Below are positions 59,195-64,000 of a stretch of DNA of 64,000 bases, piece after piece (the first letter of the stretch is position 1; each line of letters starts with the position of its first letter). The position numbers were made by a program, and so were the translations under genes. This DNA comes from Ahaetulla prasina (lineage: Eukaryota; Chordata; Lepidosauria; Squamata; Colubridae): assembly GCF_028640845.1 (NCBI RefSeq), contig NC_080546.1, forward strand, positions 75,767,551 through 75,831,550, read 5' to 3'. The notes beneath the pieces were generated by a model that was not told where the DNA came from, did no database searches, and worked only from the letters and a program-made list of their open reading frames with translations.

Positions 59195-59800
59195 TAATAA
59201 TATATAATAATAACTATGACTGTATTATATATATATTTATGGGAACTGTAGGTAATTTACGGTACACAATGTGATCTTTGTTATGCCGACTACAAGGAAC
59301 ATAAATCCATTTCATTTCTCATAATGCCAAGAAGAGACATCTGTAAGTATATTTCTCCCAATTTCTATACAATGTTTTCTTAGTTTTGGTTTGCTGTTGA
59401 AGGACTACCAGAGGCTGTCAATAAAGTTTCACAAATTACCTTCCTGCTCTCTTTTGATTTATTGCCAATTTAACCATTTGCTCCATTAGGTCTAAATTTC
59501 TTTCTCAAATCATAAAACACTGAGAGGCCTCTCTTGTCTGTTTCTTAGTCTCTTCCTCCTTTTATCACATTCCTACATTTCATTATATCTGGTAAAGTTA
59601 TCTTTGCAAAGGTCTGAGTGTCCATCCCCTCCATTTAATTCTTTGGGGGGTTTTGTTGTTGTTGTTATTTTGATAAGGCTTTTCTAAGCAATAAACTGGG
59701 TTCTGATTTGTGGGAAATTGTTTGATTTATCAATTTTAAAAGCTGCCATTATTTTTGACCTAGCAGATATACAACCCTAATCATATGACGTTGTCAAGAA
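59195..59800. other. No recognised feature
   Basis: Unrecognised sequence with a GTT repeat near 59655. Confidence 0.45.
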
Positions 59801-59808
59801 ATGCCAGG

Positions 59809-60065
59809 GCCGGGATAGCTCAGGCTGTTAGAAGCCTGTTATTAGAACACAGCAGCCTGTAATTACTGCAGGTTCAAGCCCAGCCCGAGGTTGACTCAGC
59901 CTTCCATCCTTTATAAGGTAGGTAAAATGAGGACCCAGATTGTTGGGGGGCCAATAACTTGACTTTGTAAATATACAAATAGAATGAGACTATTGCCTTA
60001 TACACTGTAAGCCGCCCTGAGTCTTCGGAGAAGGGCGGGATATAAATGTAAATTTAAAAAAAAAT
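59809..60065 (+). mobile_element. tRNA-derived SINE with L2-like LINE tail
   Basis: A tRNA-like head (A-box region GATAGCTCAGGCTG, B-box region GGTTCAAGCCC) is followed by the body GGTTGACTCAGCCTTCCATC and AGGTAAAATGAGGACCCAG. The 3' end AGCCGCCCTGAGTCTTCGG, then AGAAGGGCGGGATATAAAT, matches the stem-loop end of the L2-like LINEs, its likely mobilising partner. Confidence 0.88.
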
Positions 60066-60069
60066 GCAG

Positions 60070-60790
60070 GCAAGATTTCTCTTATAAGGCCTCAATATGT
60101 ATCTAAGTTTTCCACAGGTTCTGAAGTTGATAGCAAGTATTTGTGACACCAGGACAGAATGTAATATCTGTTTCCACTTCACAATTCACTTAACATAGTA
60201 GCTGACTCTAGCTCCAATGATAGAGTCCAGAAAGAATAATAAAGCCCAATTCTGAACGTGAATATTCAAGTAATATTGAATGTTAATAAGTAACATGTCA
60301 TATCTTTCATAAATAACAGGAAATAAATAGTGTGAGATTAGCACAAAGTTGTCTGAACTTTCATACAAAGAAATTGAGGTAAGCAATCTAAATTGAAAGA
60401 TGATTGTATTAAACATGTATTTGATGTTTCAGACTTACTTCCTACAAAACAATGAAGAAAATGTGAGGGAAAATACTTCTCGCTCAGTTCATAAGACTAT
60501 ATTTAGACTTCAGACGAGCATATGGGGAGCCAACCATTTCTCATGAAAGCAAAAAGCAGCACAACAGAGATTAAGGTTACCTTGGAAACGAGAGCAATGG
60601 AGAAAAATCAAAAATCCTGAAACAATTTCTGGCTCTTACCTACTTTGGTAGCACAGATAGGTAAGGCTGGATCTGAAATAATATCTCAGACGCATGCAAT
60701 TTATGGCCACCCAACAGAATAGAGTTCACTGGCAAGAATGGGATTTTATTTTGTTTATTTTTGAACCAAAAGGTTTACAATTGTATTTAT
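60070..60790. other. No recognised feature
   Basis: Unrecognised sequence. Confidence 0.45.
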
Positions 60791-60799
60791 AAATGAATG

Positions 60800-60800
60800 A

Positions 60801-60849
<49 letters not shown>
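60800..60849. repeat. (TA)n(TG)n microsatellite
   Basis: TA units change to about 18 TG units directly before a Penelope-like fold-back. Confidence 0.96.
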
Positions 60850-60850
<1 letters not shown>

Positions 60851-61084
60851 GTCTTTGGTTGTTCGGGTTTTCTCCCGTGTAAAATTGGAAGTGTCTTGGC
60901 GATGTTTTGACAAAGTCTCATTTGTCATCTTCAGGCTTCAGCTTCGTGCTTCTGGGAGCAATGAAAGCCTGAAGATGACGAATGAGACTTCGTCGAAATG
61001 TCGCCAAGACACTTCCAATTTTATGTGGGAGAAAACCCGAATAACCAAAGACCTACATACAAACACCCGCAAAAACCTCAGAAA

Positions 61085-61085
<1 letters not shown>
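60850..61085. mobile_element. Penelope-like P2 terminal fold-back, two long arms
   Basis: The left arm (GTCTTTGGTTGTTCGGGTTT to CATCTTCAGGCTT, about 90 bp) and the right arm (AAGCCTGAAGATGACG to AACCAAAGACCTAC) are reverse complements around a loop of about 26 bp. Arm differences (GATGTTTTGACAAAG against CTTCGTCGAAATGTC) show independent decay. Confidence 0.88.
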
Positions 61086-61119
<34 letters not shown>

Positions 61120-61150
61120 TGTATGTATGTATGTATGTATGTATATGTAT
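61086..61150. repeat. (TATG)n microsatellite
   Basis: About 14 GTAT units follow the fold-back. Confidence 0.96.
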
Positions 61151-61151
61151 A

Positions 61152-61522
61152 TAAACCTACTGAGATTGAAAATAACAGTAGTCTGAGGAAAAAATGAGAT
61201 TGACCATCAACAGATTCTTATTCTATTTGAACTTTTCCCTTAAAAGTTTTAGGACTCTTTTGATCATACCAACAATTTAATATTTTCTTTTTTTTTTACT
61301 TAGTGTCAAAAATGTAATGTAAGCTCAGAGGATCTCATAAATTGCTATATGATTTTGTTGTTGGACAACAAAACAATTGGACGTGCAATTTATACCTTAA
61401 TATAGGATATTTATACCTTAATATAGGATATTTATACCTTAATATAGGATATTGTGACAGGTGGGAAAAGAGTCTGAAAATTCCCTTGGGTTAGTCCCTT
61501 CATTCCAATGCAACTCTATATG
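61152..61522. other. No gene recognised; short direct repeats
   Basis: TTATACCTTAATATAGGATA is repeated three times in tandem at about 61389-61451. Confidence 0.6.
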
Positions 61523-61530
61523 GTAAACAT

Positions 61531-61887
61531 CAGAGGTGGGTTTCAGCAGGTTCTGACCAGTTTTGGAGAACCGGTAAATATCACCTCTGACTGACCCCTC
61601 CCCATCTATTCCAGTGGTTCTAGTGGTTCTATAGAACCGGTAGTAAAACTGGTGGGAGGCTCTGCCCACTGACCCAAACATCATCAAAACTCTTCTGTGC
61701 ATGCAGAAAGGTAGCAAAGGTAGGTAGAACCCACCTCTGATCTATTCTCTGCCTCCCGAGTCCCAGCTGATCAGGAGGAAATGGGGATTTTGCAGTATCT
61801 TTCCCCTGCCACACCCATCAAGCCATATCACGCCCACTAAACCACACCCACAGAACCAGAAGTAAAAAAAATTGAAACCCACCACTG
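61531..61887. mobile_element. hAT element hosting a second hAT, perfect 8-bp TSD
   Basis: Begins CAGAGGTGGGTTTCAGC and ends TGAAACCCACCACTG, with GTAAACAT duplicated at 61523-61530 and 61888-61895. It contains the family block reversed (CACAGAACCAGAAGTA) and a nested element. Confidence 0.92.
61612..61739. mobile_element. Nested miniature hAT element (128 bp), perfect 8-bp TSD
   Basis: Begins CAGTGGTTCTAGTGG and ends GTAGAACCCACCTCTG, flanked by ATCTATTC at 61604-61611 and 61740-61747. It lies entirely inside the 61531-61887 element. Confidence 0.92.
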
Positions 61888-61895
61888 GTAAACAT

Positions 61896-63360
61896 CCGTA
61901 TTTATTTATGTAAACATGGATCAACTTTTTTTTAAAAAAAAGCCATACATTTACATCACAACATAAACTGCTTTAAATCAGGGTATTGTGTACAATATTA
62001 CCAGAAGTATTTTCCAAAACACTAAAGCTTCTTCATCTTATTTATATTAGTATTTCTCATTTAAGAAAACCTCATTCCTCCATTATAAAACAGTAATGGA
62101 TTTAAAAATCAAACATTTTTTTGCAAGCATTCCTCTAATTCATTGTCGTGTTTAACAACTAGATAGATTATTTTTTTTTATTCATTTGCTTCCTATATTA
62201 TACTCTAAAGTATACTTTATACTCTAAAGTTACATTTTCATATATTTTAGTATTCTTATCTATTCCTTGTTTCTGTATAAATATTTGCTTTGTCTGCTCA
62301 GATAATTTTGTTCATCTTGTGTCAGAATTTATATTTTGTCCCATGTGGGCCTAGTGTTTACAAAGTTCAAAACCCTGGGCAAACAGCAATTTACTTGAGT
62401 AGAATTAGTAATATCTTATATTTACAGATACAAATAGCCATGTAATTATTTTCTGAATTAAGAATTTTCCATACTATCTCAGACTCATTACATGGATTAT
62501 TTCTTTCCTTAGTCAAATTACATTTGAATTGTTATATGCAAAATGATACATTAACCAACAGAAAATTCATTTTTTCTTGATATTGGGGAAGGAACAATTT
62601 CACATAATATATTGTCAAGGAGTTGAGAGTCCATGTGATATATTTGCTGAAAACATTTGAATTGTTTTTATGATATTATAGGAAGGTTCCCCTTCCTCAG
62701 ATTAAAATATTCTTTATTCTTAATAAAAGAGGCAGGATAGAATATTTTCGCTAAAAGAGAAGAGGAAAAAAATCTTAACAAAGGCAGGAAGCAGCCCCAG
62801 TTTCCTGCCATAGGAAAACAGCCTCAAGCAGAAGATTGAAGAGGTTAGTCTTTTGGAATAGAGATTTTGTACCCATTCAGAAAAACTGGGCCAATCTATT
62901 CATAAGCAAAGAGATTCCAAATAAGCAACACAATTAGGGAAGCGAAAGCTGACAGGTTTAGCTCAGACCTAGGATTTGCATTTCCCCTTTTGCCTGTAGA
63001 GGCAGCCATGACCCCTATTTGACCCCATAGGAATCTAGCAACAGCCATTAAAATAGTAAAGGATAAATTATTGCACAGGAAAGGCATCTCAAAGAATGTA
63101 TCTCATCCCCAGCCACCCCAGAAACATGCTGCTCTCACTGAAGTTTCTGGATAAATAAACAAGACCTTCTTTCCTGCAGCCAGGCTCCATTTTGTTCCCA
63201 GAATCTTTCTTCTGGCTTGAAACCAGACTGGGTTTTTCTCCCAACAATATAAAACACTTAAATCTGATTAACCATAAATAAGGCACTATAAATATGCTCA
63301 AGGCTCCCCCCCCCGTCAAATAGAATCTGAAACAGAAATAATCTTAGAATTATGTGGAAG
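61896..63360. other. No recognised feature
   Basis: About 1.5 kb without recognised repeats. 62690-63300 has higher GC and may be unique host sequence, but no exon is evident. Confidence 0.45.
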
Positions 63361-63366
63361 TAATGT

Positions 63367-63696
63367 AGGATAAGACCGTCAGCTTGTCGATAGAAAGGTT
63401 AGCAGTTCATAGGTTCAAATCCCGAGTGCCACATAATGGGGTGAGCTCCTGTTACTTGTCCCAGCTTCTGCCAAACTAGCAGTTCGAAAGCATGTAAAAA
63501 ATGCAAGTAGGAAAATAGGGACCACCTTTGGTAGGAAGGTAACAGCGTTGTGTGCACATTTGGCGTTTAGTCATGCCGGCCACATGACAATGGAGACGTC
63601 TTTGGACAGCGCTAGCTCTTCGGCTTTGAAATGAGCACTGCCTCCTAGAGTCGGGAACGACTAGGATACACGTGCAAAGGGAACCTTTACCTTTAC
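63367..63696 (+). mobile_element. Sauria SINE, with short TSD
   Basis: A head with AGCAGTTCATAGGTTCAAAT (B box) is followed by GGGGTGAGCTCCTGTTACTT, TTTGGCGTTTAGTCATGCC and the tail AACCTTTACCTTTAC. TAATGT flanks it at 63361-63366 and 63697-63702. Confidence 0.9.
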
Positions 63697-63702
63697 TAAT
63701 GT

Positions 63703-64000
63703 TTGGTTTGTTGGGCTCAGATTCAGCAGTTTTTGTGGACACATGTAGGGCTGAATATATGAAGCTATTCTAGACTGTTCTTTATTTGTGCAATTTATGT
63801 CCTGCTTAATTCCCATAGACTCCAGACAATTAACAGATAATAAAATTAGAATATTTTAATGGAATAAAATTATATTAAAACTTACAAAATTACAACAATG
63901 TCAAAATATCTATTAGTGACTGTTGCTTCTTGACACAACTGCCTTTTGTTTTGAAACAGTCACAAACATAACTGACCACTGACTGTGAGGATGATGTGAG
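63703..64000. other. No recognised feature
   Basis: Unrecognised sequence to the window end. Confidence 0.4.

Overview
The window looks like non-coding vertebrate DNA from a squamate reptile, most likely a colubroid snake. I found no host exon, tRNA, rRNA or CRISPR array. The main clues to the host are: (i) several copies of a CR1/L3-like LINE whose 3' tail is a pentanucleotide (ATTCT)n / (AGAAT)n microsatellite, the 'snake1' type of microsatellite-seeding LINE known from snakes; (ii) Sauria SINEs with the BovB-type CTTTACCTTTACC tail; (iii) BovB/RTE, L1, CR1 and L2-like LINEs together; (iv) abundant non-autonomous hAT elements. No species can be named from the sequence alone.

Layout. 0-1.6 kb: a 5'-truncated L2-like LINE on the minus strand with a 476-codon open frame. 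2.5 kb: Sauria SINE. 4 kb: hAT element with perfect 8-bp target duplication. 6-12 kb: a LINE graveyard (L1 pieces in both orientations, decayed BovB with an 821-bp tandem duplication, an L3 reverse-transcriptase fragment split by a 5'-truncated L1 with a 12-bp target duplication). 14-17.1 kb: three solo LTRs plus a tRNA-SINE that was hit first by a hAT element and also by an LTR element. 17.2-18.1 kb: DNA-transposon debris and an odd GGCC/CAGG-rich array. 19-35 kb: snake1-type LINE tails, hAT elements, Penelope-like fold-back elements and many microsatellites. 36.3-47.5 kb: three L2-like LINEs (A, B, C) in direct orientation; B is a hybrid of C (5') and A (3'), as expected from unequal crossing-over, and the segment between them is duplicated. 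49.2-53 kb: a 1.9-kb tandem duplication of BovB plus L2-like fragments. 53-64 kb: MITEs, more snake1-type LINE tails, a tRNA-SINE whose tail matches the L2-like LINE, two Sauria SINEs, a Penelope-like fold-back and a hAT nested in a hAT.

How the parts relate. The autonomous LINEs and their parasites are both present: the Sauria SINEs carry the BovB-type tail and the SINE near 59.8 kb carries the stem-loop tail of the L2-like LINE. All LINE reading frames seen are truncated or carry stops and frameshifts, so nothing here looks currently mobile. The most informative content is historical: target duplications give an order of insertion at several loci, and three near-identical tandem duplications are either recent recombination events or assembly duplications. 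No new gene system was found; the best leads are the hybrid LINE, the Penelope-like fold-backs with hammerhead-like motifs, and the unequal divergence of LINE versus flank inside the duplications.
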